Position numbers and translations under genes: made by a program. The notes under the pieces were generated by a model. It did not search any database. It was given only the letters and a program-made list of their open reading frames with translations, and was not told where the DNA came from. DNA of 51,885 bases from Annulohypoxylon bovei var. microspora (Eukaryota; Ascomycota; Sordariomycetes; Xylariales; Hypoxylaceae): positions 1 to 51,885 of the forward strand of contig MU405407.1 of NCBI GenBank assembly GCA_022836615.1. The letters are read 5' to 3'. This document shows, in pieces, positions 11,698 through 23,476 of this stretch. The stretch's first letter is position 1. Each line of letters starts with the position of its first letter.

Positions 11698-12407
11698 ATG
11701 TCATCTTTAGAGGCATTCACGCTCTTTCCAAACCTACCACCTGAAATACGCTGGGCTATTTGGTAAGTCATTTCTTTATTTATGCTTGCATAGCAAGAGG
11801 CAGTTTTGCGAATATTTCATATGCATGTCTTGGAATCGAATGAGCTCTAACATCCACAAAGCTAACATTCCGAGCTAGGCAACTGGCAGTTGTCATTGCC
11901 TGTCCCGTTGAGGCAGTCATCTGTGTTCCTAGGCCTGTGGCGAACCCCACGAGATCTACCCGAAAGATTCCATTGCCTATGCCCGTCACTATGCACGTTT
12001 GCTGGGAATCTCGACTTGCTACGCAACAATCGGCAGTTGCCTCGTTTGACATCGAGGATGGAGCCTGGTTGAATCCGCATCGTGAATTCTGTCCAGATGT
12101 TGACATTAATTATATTAGTATAAATGCTCTCAACATCTCTTCCGATCACACACTTGCAATGCGCATCAAGGATAATGAGGGTGGAGTACCCGTGCTAGGG
12201 GATATTGGTATGCTTTTCTACACGATTACAAGTCCAGATGGCTCAGTTAAACAGACGGTTGTAAATGGAGTGGAGTTAGGGCCGGACACTAGGCTGTTGG
12301 ATGAGATAACCAAGGATCCTATTCAAGCAGTTGTTAGAGACAAGTTTTATTTTGATATTCTTCGTTTTGAATTCTCTATTCTTCCTCGAGGGAAATGGCC
12401 TGTCTGA
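11698..12407 (+). CDS. Short 2EXR-domain protein
   Basis: Two exons, 11698-11762 and 11879-12407, 197 residues. The intron (GTAAGT to GCTAG, 116 bp) is the only frame-preserving choice and joins LPPEIRWAIW to QLAVVIACP. The hallmark of the fungal 2EXR family (PF20150) is visible: FTLFPNLPPEIRWAIW at about residues 7-22, and PVTMHVCWESR (usual form HVCRESR) about 45 residues later. The family's function is not established. Members usually run 250-400 residues, so this one is short, but both signature blocks and a clean stop are present. Spurious antisense ORFs overlap it. Confidence 0.78.
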
Positions 12408-13784
12408 AACTACATAATTTCAAGAAGGTGCTCAGTGCTTTTGGGGCTCTAACGCCGTGTCGAAAACTTCGGATTCGATAAGAGGCGGAGACTGTTCTAT
12501 ACAGAAACTGGGGTTGCTTTTGGAATGATATGATTTGACTTGTCTAACCGGCCTTGCAACTTTTGTTATTCATAAGTATGCAACATACCTAGTAGTTGAA
12601 AGGGTTGAGCATAAAACGAGGGATTGGAAGTGTATTAGGTGTCGGTTACTTTTTATTAGGTGTTAGAAATATTTCGAATGTATTTGCTTACCTACGCAGT
12701 TCAAGGCCAAAAGTTTCGCACATCTAATCGTGAATCGACACCATGTAAACTGAGACCTTAGTACATTCCATGAGACTAGTAACCACTGAAATTTAGCGGA
12801 GAGAACACTATTAGGCCTGAGGCTTAGCTTGAGGCTGATAGTGGAGGTACAATTAGAGAAGCAGACATCTTCAGATATCCCAAAACATCAACTGCTAGAC
12901 ATGCTACCGGTTATATAACTTGTAGCGACCTCTTTAATAGTAATCGCAGCAAGATAGTGAAGCTTGTACCCGTAAATAAACACAAGCAAAATACCAAAAT
13001 AAGCTGAAGAAAAAGAAAACTCAAAGGGAGCTACGGAAATAAGCAATGCTGAAATATGTATGAAGAGTAAAGGGGAAACCCATTTTACTTCGGAAGATAC
13101 GGAATATGTTAGGTTGAAAGTACCTAGTACATACATACCTGATGAAGTTGCGGGATTAGATAAGGTGAAAGTAAAGGATGGGAAGGTTACAGCTGGGTCG
13201 CGTTCCTGCATGATGTCCCACTTTTAATCTTTGATAGACGCAGGTACCACACCGCCTATGAGCTTAGTGCACAGTACTTCGCGGGGTTTAATTCAGGGAC
13301 AAGCAATTAGCGAACTTGGCTAAGATTAGCTTCTAAGGTTAGATTCGGTGGACACGATCAACCGAAGGTGCGCCTTAACTTCCCTGGCAGCTCCCTAGAC
13401 CTGCACGTCAATTGTTGTACTATTTCCTATTAGGGAACTTCAAGGTTCAATTACTTGGACCGGGGTAGGTACATACCCATTTCTTCAAGTTAACTTTCGC
13501 TTTTGAAATCTTTCCATCTTTTATTTTATTTTCATACAGAAGATCACCTCGTCTGCTCAATTTTGCGTGGTTGATTTGTTCCCTTCTTTTAGACACTTGG
13601 CGTTAATGTAAGTGCTGACCTATGTTTACCAAGCTTAGTTATTCTTACCTTGAATGTTATCATGCTAATACGCGTCTCTAGCAATCCTCGTACGCGATCT
13701 GATCGCGAGGTTTTTCCTCCAACGTACCCGAGTCTTCCGCACCTGATATTTCTGTAATATTGAAGGGATTCAAAGAAACTAGCC
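12408..13784. other. Intergenic, 1.4 kb, no convincing gene
   Basis: A reverse-strand 107-codon ORF (12888-13211) has two hydrophobic stretches but no family resemblance, so I do not call it. The rest is promoter-like sequence for the Psg1-like gene. Confidence 0.5.
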
Positions 13785-14973
13785 ATGCACGCGTTCAGGT
13801 CAACCGTTGTAACGGCCCTGCTATTATCCTCAGCATCTGCCGTCCCGAATCTTCGCCCTAGACAGACGGATAGCGCCCTTGAGCCATGGGTGACTGTTGA
13901 TGCAGATGGCAAACCAAGCACCGTCACACCTGTTCTCACCACAATTAGTGGAACTGCCACTGTTATATCTGGTGCCCCTCACGATCTGACAGCTACCGTC
14001 TTCACCGAAACCAACTATGGCAAGGTTTCCACGAGCACAGGCACCGCTCCCATTGCTACTGCTACTGGCGGTGATGCCGGCTCGTTCCAAGTTTGCCATA
14101 ATAAGGATGGCGACAATGCTCCGTGGTGTCAGCCAACCGACGGAGCACCATTGTACCCAGGCACTACATACTATTGTATGTGATCTTATCAGTCCATTCA
14201 TCCCCTATATGTATAACAGGTTTACTAACCATTGCACAGTTACTTGGGATCCCACGTACTTCTCGACCCCGAATACTACCATCTTAGTTCAGGGGAATTA
14301 CCTCAATGAAACTACCGGCGAAGTCACCGACCAAGCTTTCGAGTCACCTAAGTGGTCTGCGTCTTGGGGCTTCTGGAGCTACACGATCGATTCAAGCTTG
14401 ATGAAGCATCAAGCCGCCAAGAACATTACCTTGCAGCTCGCTGCTACAAGTACCACTGCAGGATCCAGTACTATAATCAAGGGTCCTAGGGTTCTAATCA
14501 CCAATTATCCTGTATACCAACCCGATACCGGCAAAACCCCAGACAAGGCTGCTCTAATCATCGCTCTACCGACCGTGTTCGGTTTCATCGCGCTCTGCGT
14601 AATTGGAACCTGCCTCTGGAATAGGAAGTCTCGACATATCGGCCTCGGAAATATCATGTCGCGCGGTAGAAATGGATATGGTATCGGTAAAAGTTCACGT
14701 TCTCGAATGGGATTCGGCAAGAAGAACAAGGCTAATGAGCGCATCCAATTAATGGAACGAGAGGTCGAGGCCAATGGCGACGAAGTCTATCGCGATATGC
14801 CGGAGCGTCCTCGACGAGACAGCGATGCCCTGGGTAGCTTAGCCGGTACACCGACCGAGGAACGACGCATGGATTTTCATAGACCCGGTTCTCGAGACCA
14901 GCGAGACCGATCGCGGCCAGGAAGGAATGTGTTCCAAGACGAGTTGAGAAGACAGCAAAATGAAAGGATCTAG
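13785..14973 (+). CDS. Psg1/DUF4448-like type I membrane protein
   Basis: Two exons, 13785-14175 and 14240-14973, 374 residues. The intron (GTATGT to CACAG) has a CTAAC branch site and joins in phase 1. A signal peptide is clear (residues 1-19, ending SASA). A Thr/Ser-rich luminal segment follows, then the DUF4448 core: FQVCHNKDG, WCQPTDGAPLYPGTTYYFTWDPTYF (split by the intron) and a WGFWSYTIDSSL block. A transmembrane helix lies at about 234-257 (LIIALPTVFGFIALCVIGTCLW), followed by a basic Arg/Gly-rich cytosolic tail. The yeast relative Psg1/Exp1 acts in the secretory pathway on the plasma-membrane H+-ATPase Pma1. The same role here is an inference from family. Confidence 0.82.
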
Positions 14974-15249
14974 GAAACCTTCTCACAGCCTTCGTTAATG
15001 GGAAAGTATTGGAAAGAAAATTGATGGATCACATGTGGCAACCACTTAGACCATCATGAAACGAGGCTCGTACATGTCTAACGTGGATAGCAATGAGCTC
15101 ATGCCGTACATGTGCACTGAGTTGGCTCTGGTTATGAATGGAGATCATGGGGGGGAGGCATGAACGTACGACGACTCGCTATGTACGTTAGATAATGAAA
15201 CAGACATGATGAAATAACGATTTGATCAATTATAGTGTGAACGAAACCT

Positions 15250-16504
15250 TTACTTCGTGCCAATTTCGGGATAAGCATTCAGCGCCAACTGCCCTCCCAA
15301 ATGCGCGTACAGCACATTGCTTCCCTCCCCTATCTCACCCTTCCGAATGAGATCCATCATCCCCGCCAGACTCTTGCCCTCGTACACGGGGTCCGTAATG
15401 AAAGCCTCAGTCTCCGCCCCAAACCGGATCGCGTCCAGCGTCTGCTGGTCCGCCTTCCCGTACACGCCGGCGTGGTACCGCTCATCGAGCTCGATGTCCG
15501 CCTCCGTGATGTCGCCCTCCTCCAGCCCGATCTTGACGCCCGTGAACTTGGCTATCCGCAGCACCTGGTCGAAGGTCTGCTTCACGGTCGCGGAGGCGTC
15601 GATGCCGATCACGCGCCGCTTCTTGGACCCGAGCTTCAGCTGCGCCAGCTTGAACCCGGCGACGATGCCGGCGAACGTCGAGCCCGTCACCGCGCACACG
15701 ATCACGGTGTCGTAGAAGACGCCCGCGGCGCGCTCCTGCGCCTCGACCTCCAGCGCCCAGCGCGCGAACCCCAGGCCGCCCAGCGGGTGGTCCGAGGCCC
15801 CCGCCGGGATGTAGTACGGCTGCCGCCCCTGCGCCCGGAGCTCCTCCTCGAGGTGCGCCAGCGTCGGCTTGTGCTCGATGCCGAAGGCGGTCGCGGGCTC
15901 CAGCCGCGAGTCCGCGCCCATCAGCCGCGACAGCTGGATGTTGCCCACGCTGCTGTAGTGCTGCTCCTCCGAGGAGCTTGCCGACGACGAGATCGACACC
16001 CACCGCTCTTGCACCAGCGCGCATTTCAGCCCGAGGGCCGCGGCGACGGCGGCGACGGCGCGGGTGTCTGTTAGGCGTGGGTTGGTTGGTGGGGATTTCT
16101 TGGTTTAAAGTGGGAATCCCGAGGGGAGAATTTCTCCGCGGGAAAGGGAAAAGGGGAAAGGGGTGTTTTGGTTACGTACGGTTAGACTGTACGCCGCCAA
16201 TGGAGACTAGCGTGTCGGCGCCTTTGGCTTTGGCCTCCGCGGCGAGATATCTCGGTTCGGCGTCAGTTTCCCGAAGTCATATCTACCTACCTAGTCGTAG
16301 AAGTACTCACTCTAGCTTTCGCACCTTATTTCCACCGAAGGCGAGTCCGGAATTGCAGTCTTCGCGCTTAGCGTAGACTTGGACTTTCCCGCCTAGCGCC
16401 GCGGATATCCGCGGCAAGTGCTGAATAGGGGATGGCCCGAACATCAGAGATTCCCGCGGAATACTCGCAAAGGGCTCGGGGATGCGGAGGTCGAGGTCTG
16501 CCAT
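15250..16504 (-). CDS. acdS: 1-aminocyclopropane-1-carboxylate (ACC) deaminase
   Basis: Three exons on the reverse strand: 16504-16311, 16250-16180 and 16067-15250, 360 residues. Introns are GT-AG and in phase. This PLP enzyme cleaves ACC, the ethylene precursor, to 2-oxobutyrate and ammonia. The PLP lysine is K60 in GLAFGGNKVRKLEYL, and the nucleophile-region serine is S87 in GGVQSN. The VGNIQLSRLMGAD and DPVYEGKS blocks match bacterial ACC deaminase. E318 and L345 correspond to the Glu and Leu (E295/L322 in Pseudomonas numbering) that separate ACC deaminases from D-cysteine desulfhydrases, so I favour the former. Exon 3 is distinctly GC-rich compared with its surroundings. Length is typical. 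Confidence 0.9.
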
Positions 16505-18128
16505 TTTGACGGAAGTATGATGATAGTTCTAAGGGTAAGGGGACTGGAAGGTCTAGCTAATGTGCGATGATCTAGGGAATGTGGTGTTCAAGTAATGGCG
16601 AGGGACTCCTTGGATTTTATAGAACATCCATCAACTTCTTATATACCTAGTAGGTAAAATACCCTAGCTGTCAATTACATACATGCCTATATATAGAGAT
16701 CCACATAGTTCGGCCAAGAGCTATCACCGAAGTCGGATAGCGACGGTGGGTATTCGACGGAGCGGAGAGACGACGAAGCTCTCCACTTTGAATTGAAGGC
16801 GGGCGATAGCGACTAACCAATATCAAGGGGCGAACCGGTTTTAGTATGACCGCTTAACAGGCACCTTAAAAACATGCCCTATCGTTATGGATCCATGTTC
16901 AGTTACTTATCACCCCCTAAGCGTGATCAAGTAAATCATAAGGTTTACTAAAACTTGAAAGGGGGCTAGGAAGTGTTGATTTGGACCAGTCGATACAGCT
17001 TCTATGACCACGGCTAGAATAAGCGGGCGTCACATAGCAAAAAATATTTACACGTATCAAGTTTGCATATGGTATGGTCTTAGATTCTATTCACATGTAT
17101 CTATGAACTAACTAACCTAGGTATTACTCAACCTCGCCAATAATTCCATGGTTTCATGTCTTCCTCACAAACCGTAGCAGGCAGGGAATGTTAATTTATT
17201 GATTGTGTTGTAGCAATAGAGTTATTCTTTTATCTGCCTGCGTAGTATAAGTTAATCTTTTCCCCCAAGATCTCTGGATTACATTAATTTATGTGCCTTG
17301 GGACGGTGGGAATCCATCAAAAGCAATAATGAGGCTGGATCATTTTCGAAGATTCAAACATGGGATAATATTTAGAATCAAAACGCTAGCCTTCTCTAAG
17401 AGGTTCGTTATAAATCTTTAGGATATTTCAACTAGTATGCAATAGAATTTCATGTTTGCTTACCCACCTCTATTGCACTAAAAGAAGTAGAAAGGTCTTG
17501 AGACTCAGTTGGACCCACGTCATGGAGTGGTCGTGAAGCAAAGGTCCATCTCATCTACACTCAATGCTTTGTGAAATGGAAACTTTTTCCAACAACATAT
17601 TTTGAGGTCCAGAAGTGACAGCAATGTGTTGCCAATAGATCTGGACGTGGATTTTGTCCCATCTAACTTACCTAACCGAATAAAAAAACTTGTAGTCACA
17701 TTACACGATCTTGGTTTTATGTGGGAGTTACTGGAAGGCCTCAACAGATGAATCAGGCGAGAAAGGCTTATTAAAATGCTTCTCATCATATTTAAATCCA
17801 TTATTGAATGAGAATATAACTGTCAATATTCTTTCAATTCTCTTCAGCACATACTTATCTATTCTCTCTCTATCTATACTCATTATTAGACTACCTACAG
17901 AAATCTAGTATTGATTACCAATATCGAACATCATGCCACCACTGGTACGTTTCTCAGACTCAGAACCTAATATCTTATCGTTTACATCGACTAATCCTAT
18001 GCATATATAGCCGCTACGGGACCTTTTCAGGTCCGATAGGCCTGATCGAGTAACTCATGAGTTAGTTTTCAACCAACGTTCATACTCCAAATTTCTTATT
18101 ACTTCACGAATTAACGATCCCCGACTGA
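16505..18128. other. Intergenic, 1.6 kb, no gene seen
   Basis: Only short shadow ORFs. The 5' exon of the downstream gene may lie here. An ATG at 17933 followed by GTACGT is a candidate, but its phase does not fit the downstream frame. Confidence 0.5.
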
Positions 18129-18134
18129 TGCAAT

Positions 18135-20401
18135 GTGAGTAGGATCATTCTCGTGCATGGCTTCAAGTCTTGCTCGGAAAAGAAATCGCGGTCCACAGAA
18201 TGTCGACGGATTCTTCAATCCTGGGTCGTCGACGAGATAAAGCCAATCAGTAAATTTGTGAACGTTCGTACATTCGACTTCGATAGCGCACATATCCTGC
18301 ACAATGGAGGCCCTTCACTGTACCGGACTGCGCTTGAACTATCTACAAGCATCACGGCTACGAAAGATCCTACATCGCCCCTATTCTGTTCCAACAGGAA
18401 CGGGACTCGTGGTCGCTCACCGAGAGCCGCCATCTTTATCACCCATGGCATTGGTTGCTGGATCGTAAAAGCATTGCTGGATCTCCGCGATAGCCAGGCC
18501 AACAGAATTGATCCTACAGGGCTGTTCTTCTTCGATATACCAGAAGCGCTAGTAGCCCCGAATCCTATCGTCAACATATCCACTCGCCCTGTTGTATCTC
18601 AGTATCTTCACGAATTCTCGAACACGTTCAAGATTGAGCTGAAGCAACAGAAAGTGCCCGAGCTCCGATCGAAGATAGAAGAAATCAACGTCAAATTCCA
18701 CAATCTAGCAACCGCTCGCTACGGGCGTTGCGAAGAACTCAGAGGGCGGAACAGTAGAGACACTTCGTATACCACCAGGTCAATGGCCCGTAACATATGG
18801 ATGTCCTCAACACCTGCTCTGACATTCGAAAAGGTGAGTCTATTCGTCGGTTATCTCTTTCCACTCTTCTCATTTTCTACTTGGTCGCCCATCCACTAGC
18901 GGTCGCACACCTTAATTTTAATATATTTCGTAGTCAAATGTGAAGGAGCTTGTCCGAGAACTCGGCTGTTTCCTCGGGGGCTGTGGACCAAAAATCGACG
19001 TACATATGCAAAGACTTGAAGGTCTGGGCTTAGCAGAGGAGCTTGCCGCTACCATCTCGTCACGAGGGATTCACAACCCGAGACAAGAGCCCCCGGCCGC
19101 CAATGTGGTGCAAGCCAAATCATCGCAAACTAACAAGGCTCCGTGTTACCCCAAGAAGAGCGATCCCGCGAATTGCAATAAGAACTCGAGTAATCCTACG
19201 AACAATCCTATTTGCTGTCCAAAGAAAAATGACTATTCAGTTCCTAGCACAACCCCCAACGACCCTGCTTGCGGCTCTAAGAAGAATGACTCTACGGGTG
19301 CTAGCGCGACCACGACCCCTACCGACCCTTCACGTTGTGATAAAAAGGGAGATTTTGCTAGTACTAGCAAATCACCTTTCTTTACTCAGAAAGAGGAACC
19401 TGTGGTGGCTCGTAAATCTCCCTTTTTCCCCAGGAAAGAGGACGTCATAGATACCAAAGCATCTAGCCCATGCTGTGGAAATGGAAATGGAAAGGGAAAA
19501 GGCAAAGGTGTGTTAGAGATTTTCCAAGGTGCTTATAATCGTCTTCGCATCTACACCTGCTAATCATAACTTTGGCACAGAGAAAGAACACATTGACCCT
19601 CTCAGAATGTCACCAGTCCACCTCTCCAACGGGGCGTCAAGGCCGCTGTCCGACATCCCTGAAGATAATAAAGGAGAGTATAATGCTGTAAGCATTCGTC
19701 CCAGCGGCCACGACAGGATTGATGACGAATTCGACCTTGACAATATCATTGCCCGGCGAAATAGAGCTGCAGTTGAAGACGACGAGGAAGCGCTACGGTC
19801 GGCGATACACAAATTAGAAGCTGTCAAATTCCACCAACAAGACAATTTCGAAAATGATGACCCCAGGGCATTGATAACGCAGCGCGAAATCTTGAAGACT
19901 AGTATTGTATACGGATGGTGGAACGGCAAGATCATCCAACAGTGGGAAGAAGAGGATATCTTAGAGATAGAGGACCAGATCCGCAAGGTGTATGTAGGCT
20001 TGGAACAGTCGATAGGTCCTCACCACCGCGAGACCATGGAGGCTCTGGCCGTGCTCTTGGCCGTGAGAATCTCGATTGTCGAAGAAGGCGCGTTTCCGGT
20101 CGCTGCTATCCAGGCCATCTTGGATATGATGAAGCAGGCGGATAATCTTGGAGAGACGAGGACGCCGAGCAAGCTCCTCCAGACACTAGGACTCCAGTAC
20201 AAGGTCGCGTTCACCTTATCCCAGGTCTCGCCCGATGGCGATAACCTACTAGAGAAACTTCTGGAGGCAACTTACAAGCTCCTAGGAACTGTGGATGATA
20301 ATACAGACCCTGATGACCTCGCGAAGCTCCGGTCTGATATCAGGAGGAATATAGCCGAGGTGCGTGGATTGCAGGAACTGCATCAGTATAGGCGTGAATG
20401 A
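18135..20401 (+). CDS. Degenerate alpha/beta-hydrolase fused to Cys/Lys repeats and a helical C-terminus (5' end unresolved)
   Basis: Exons 18135-18833, 18934-19507 and 19581-20401 join in phase (introns GTGAGT...GTAG and GTGTGT...ACAG), about 697 residues from 18135. The frame opens after a TGA at 18126 and has no early ATG, so a short 5' exon is missing or the start is lost. The first domain resembles the esterase-like domain at the front of many fungal STAND/NLR-like proteins: IILVHGF, then AAIFITHGIGCWIVKALL. The usual nucleophile elbow H-S-x-G reads H-G-I-G, so the catalytic Ser is absent. Exon 2 carries imperfect CxxKKxD units (about 19135-19350) and two SPFF units. Exon 3 encodes acidic amphipathic helices, perhaps TPR-like. 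No NACHT or NB-ARC motif is visible. Function unknown. Confidence 0.7.
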
Positions 20402-21648
20402 GGCATGGAGAAGGAAGACGAGTAGTAGAATATGCTTACATCAAGGGAGATTGATTTCAGGGCGGTTGAATTTCTGCAATTTATTGTTACCTAGTTAAAG
20501 GAGTTAGATATTTCGGGGGTGGTTTATTACAATGATTTCGCGATGATATTTCGTATTCCATTTACCCCCCCTTTTTTAATAATATTAAAAAAAAAAAAGA
20601 CCAAGCCCTCTTAGAACCATGCAGCCAAGTTAGATTTATATAACGCCTTTTTCCTTATATCAGTAATTCTCAGGTACTTAAGGTTAATAAGCTTATTCTG
20701 TTTGTCTACTAGCATGCCATCGATGAACTTCACGATTAAGGAGGTGACGAAATGGTACAACGGTTCAAAACTGCCAATTGTCAAATACTCAATCGATTTG
20801 ACAAAGATATTTGATTTTGTATGACCGTTTGTGTTGTTAAAATGTGACGTGTTTCTCAAAGTTTGATCGTTTCTAAAAGCTGGATCAAACTGTTGGATCA
20901 TATCGTAGGGCTAAGTTCTAACATATGTTAATGACATTATTTTCAAAAACAAGATCACGAACGGTGTATGGGAAATATTAACATTAACATAACCCTAACC
21001 CTTGTGGCGTAAAAAGTTCACCCTCAAACCTAATTATATAAGCTGATCAACTAATTACTTATCCACCACAATCTTATGAAAGTTTCCAAGAATATACGAT
21101 ATTTATTAACATCGGTTACACTCCCATGAATCAAGAATTATGCCCAAATACTTATCTGTATCATAATAGAATGGCATTAAGATAGATGAGGCATGTGCAA
21201 GCATGTGTTAATATTACTGTATCGCACTGTATCTTTCTTGCTTAGCTATCCCAGCAATCGCTTATCTAAGTAACTTACACATATTACGGCTGGCGATGGA
21301 GGCTGCTTAGATAATAGGGGGATAAAATAGCACAGAGTCCAATCAATTACATAATATGGCAAGTGGCCAACAAGACCCGACCGTAGATATTGTCCACGAC
21401 AAGCTCGGGACGTATAAAACAAATGTCGACAATGAATTACGAAGGGAGCAGGAATTTAATGAGTTACGGCGTTGAATATAGTATCATTGGGACTATCTAT
21501 GTGCCGTCTGATAGAACATACACAACGCGGCGTGTTTGACAACTAATAAACTCATCGTCCCCAAAGTCCATTGCTAACGAAACTAATTCATCCCTCGAGT
21601 CATAAACGAATCAAACGCATGTGAGTGCCGATCATGAAAAGAAAAAGA
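20402..21648. other. Intergenic AT-rich, no gene seen
   Basis: About 1.25 kb. A poly-A run occurs near 20588-20598. The isolated ORF at 20611-20901 (reverse) has no features. Confidence 0.55.
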
Positions 21649-21900
21649 TCAAGACTCCTTCTCGGGCTCCTTAATGTATACCCTTGCCCCACCCGCAAAG
21701 GCATACCACACCGTCGGCTCAGACGCGTACTGGATGCCAGGCATAGAAACATGCTGTGACTGAGGCTGCTCGGTTGAAGGTACATAGGCAGTCTTCTCAC
21801 GATACCGTACTGATTTGGTCACCGTTCCGCCGGGCGTAGAGACAGTCTGTTCCTTGTAGCTCACGGAACGCATCTGTGCCGCTGGGGCGGACGAAGACTC
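21649..21900 (-). other. In-frame extension after the TAG of the Ser/Gly/Tyr-rich gene
   Basis: Directly after the TAG at 21901-21903 the same frame stays open for 83 codons to a TGA. The encoded tail is balanced in composition (SVSYKEQTVSTPGG, then YREKTAYVP, then GGARVYIKEPEKES) and includes an ATG at 21873. It may be a stop-loss extension (readthrough or UAG-to-UGG editing), a separate small ORF, or 3' UTR that is open by chance. The known short relatives, as far as I recall, end near the TAG, which argues for UTR. Confidence 0.4.
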
Positions 21901-22383
21901 CTACTGCTTGCTACTACCACCGCTGCTGCTGTTGCTGCTGCTGCCGCCTCCCGAGGAAGATTGATCACCTGAAGACGAGGTGTAGGTCGAGCTACCCTGG
22001 CCGTCATTATAGTAGGTGCTTCCATTGGGGTTGGAGTAGTAGTAGGAACCGTCACTATAGCCATGTTAGAATTATGCAACGACTCACTTTGAATTCCTCA
22101 ACTAAGTGGGGAAATTCGGAGTGGGGGTGGAGTTGATGGGGTGGGTGGGGGAGTAGAGACTTACGTATTGGAGTAGTGGTAGGAGTTGGAGTTGGAGGCG
22201 CTGCTACCGTAGTCGCGAGCGCAGTAGTGGTTGCCCTAGACGACAGAGTTAGAACAGATATTTGCATGAGGGCCAAAATATCATGACATGAGCAGGTTGA
22301 TGTTAGAGGAATACAGTAGACGTAGACATGCTTACCTGGCTGTTAGTGCCAGAGCTCTTGTACGAGTATTCACGGTCACTCAT
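21901..22383 (-). CDS. Small Ser/Gly/Tyr-rich conserved fungal protein
   Basis: Three reverse-strand exons: 22383-22336, 22235-22165 and 22054-21901, 90 residues to a TAG. The introns (100 and 110 bp) have CTAAC branch sites and AG acceptors, and all phases agree. The product starts MSDREYSYKSSG and continues with GNHYCARDYG, SNSYHYSNTDGSYYYSN and NGSTYYNDG. This composition recalls short hypothetical proteins common in Sordariomycetes, and no function is known to me. The C-terminus is a run of AGC serine codons and glycines. The frame continues 83 more codons beyond the TAG (listed separately). Confidence 0.72.
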
Positions 22384-23476
22384 ATTGACGAAGAGAAGTG
22401 GGATTGCTGTGGTGTTTGTTGGAGAGAAGTGTAAAAGCTTGAGAGTTTGAGAAAGTTGAGAGTCGGGTAGCAGATGATGATTTGAAGTTGAAGAGGTTGA
22501 AGAAGAGAAAGAGAAATTAGCTTCACAAAGGAGGGGAAACTTAGGTTTAATATATAGCAACTACGCGTTCGTTGAGAGGGGCCCTACTCAAACAAGGTTA
22601 TTCCCCGCCCGCGCTTTCTCTAGGACAGATGTAAAACTGACCATACAAATATAGCGGTCTGAGTATACCGCTTTCGGCATGAAACTTTGAAGAGCTATGG
22701 GCAGTTGCAGGCTGGTGAGTGATACGCATCTTAGTTCTAACCTTTTTGTGGAAGGCAGGAATTGCATGAAACGGATGTATCCATCCAATGAATAAAGCTT
22801 CATCGGGTATCTGCCTCCACTTGATGACGTGGTTTAGAAGGATATGTGATTGATCACAATTGAAAGCAGACAACCGGCTGAACCGGGTAGAAACAACATC
22901 TGATAGCAAGATACCACGGATCTAACAGGGCAAAGTTTGTCCCTTCAATTTATTTGAGGATCTACCTAGGTAGATAAGTACTCATATTAAGAGGCTATCA
23001 CGCCCCGTACATATATCGATTTTGCTCTTAAATTAGTGGTTGTACCTCCTTCCCAGTTGCCGATCCCCAGCCCCCTATTATAGAACCGTATACGAAGTAG
23101 CTTCGAATTTGATTTGCTTGGTTTGATGAAAGCGGTGTCCAACAATCCGCGCGCAGTAAGATAGGTGACTAGTAGCAGTAAGAACCTAATAATTAGGCAA
23201 ATAGGGTTAGGAACTCATGCGTGGATCGAACCATGAGTTCGAGTTATGACGATGATCTTATCCTTAAGTCAATTGGGGGGCCCAATATGTAATAATAAAA
23301 CCTTCTTGCTCATTCTATTATGTAGATGCCTTATAGGGGATATGTGCTAATTGGTTTGGATTGAATTGAGTTACTCTTGATTCCGTCTATGTGGTATCTG
23401 TCTATCGAGATTGTCAACAAGCACGCTGATGCGGAACTCTATATGATAGCAACATCTAGAACTTTGCGGGTATCAG
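22384..23476. other. Intergenic, 1.1 kb, no gene seen
   Basis: Promoter side of the Ser/Gly/Tyr-rich gene and 3' flank of thioredoxin reductase. TACCTAGGTA is present at 22973-22982. Confidence 0.55.
22973..22982. repeat. TACCTAGGTA palindrome, copy 3
   Basis: Identical 10-mer, 590 bp upstream of the Ser/Gly/Tyr-rich gene. Confidence 0.8.

Noticed and set aside
12888..13211. Reverse 107-codon ORF with hydrophobic stretches
   Set aside because: No family resemblance. Includes intron/repeat-like TACCTAG sequence and sits in promoter-like DNA.
20985..21002. Telomere-like CCCTAACCC
   Set aside because: Only two units, inside a chromosome-internal AT-rich region.
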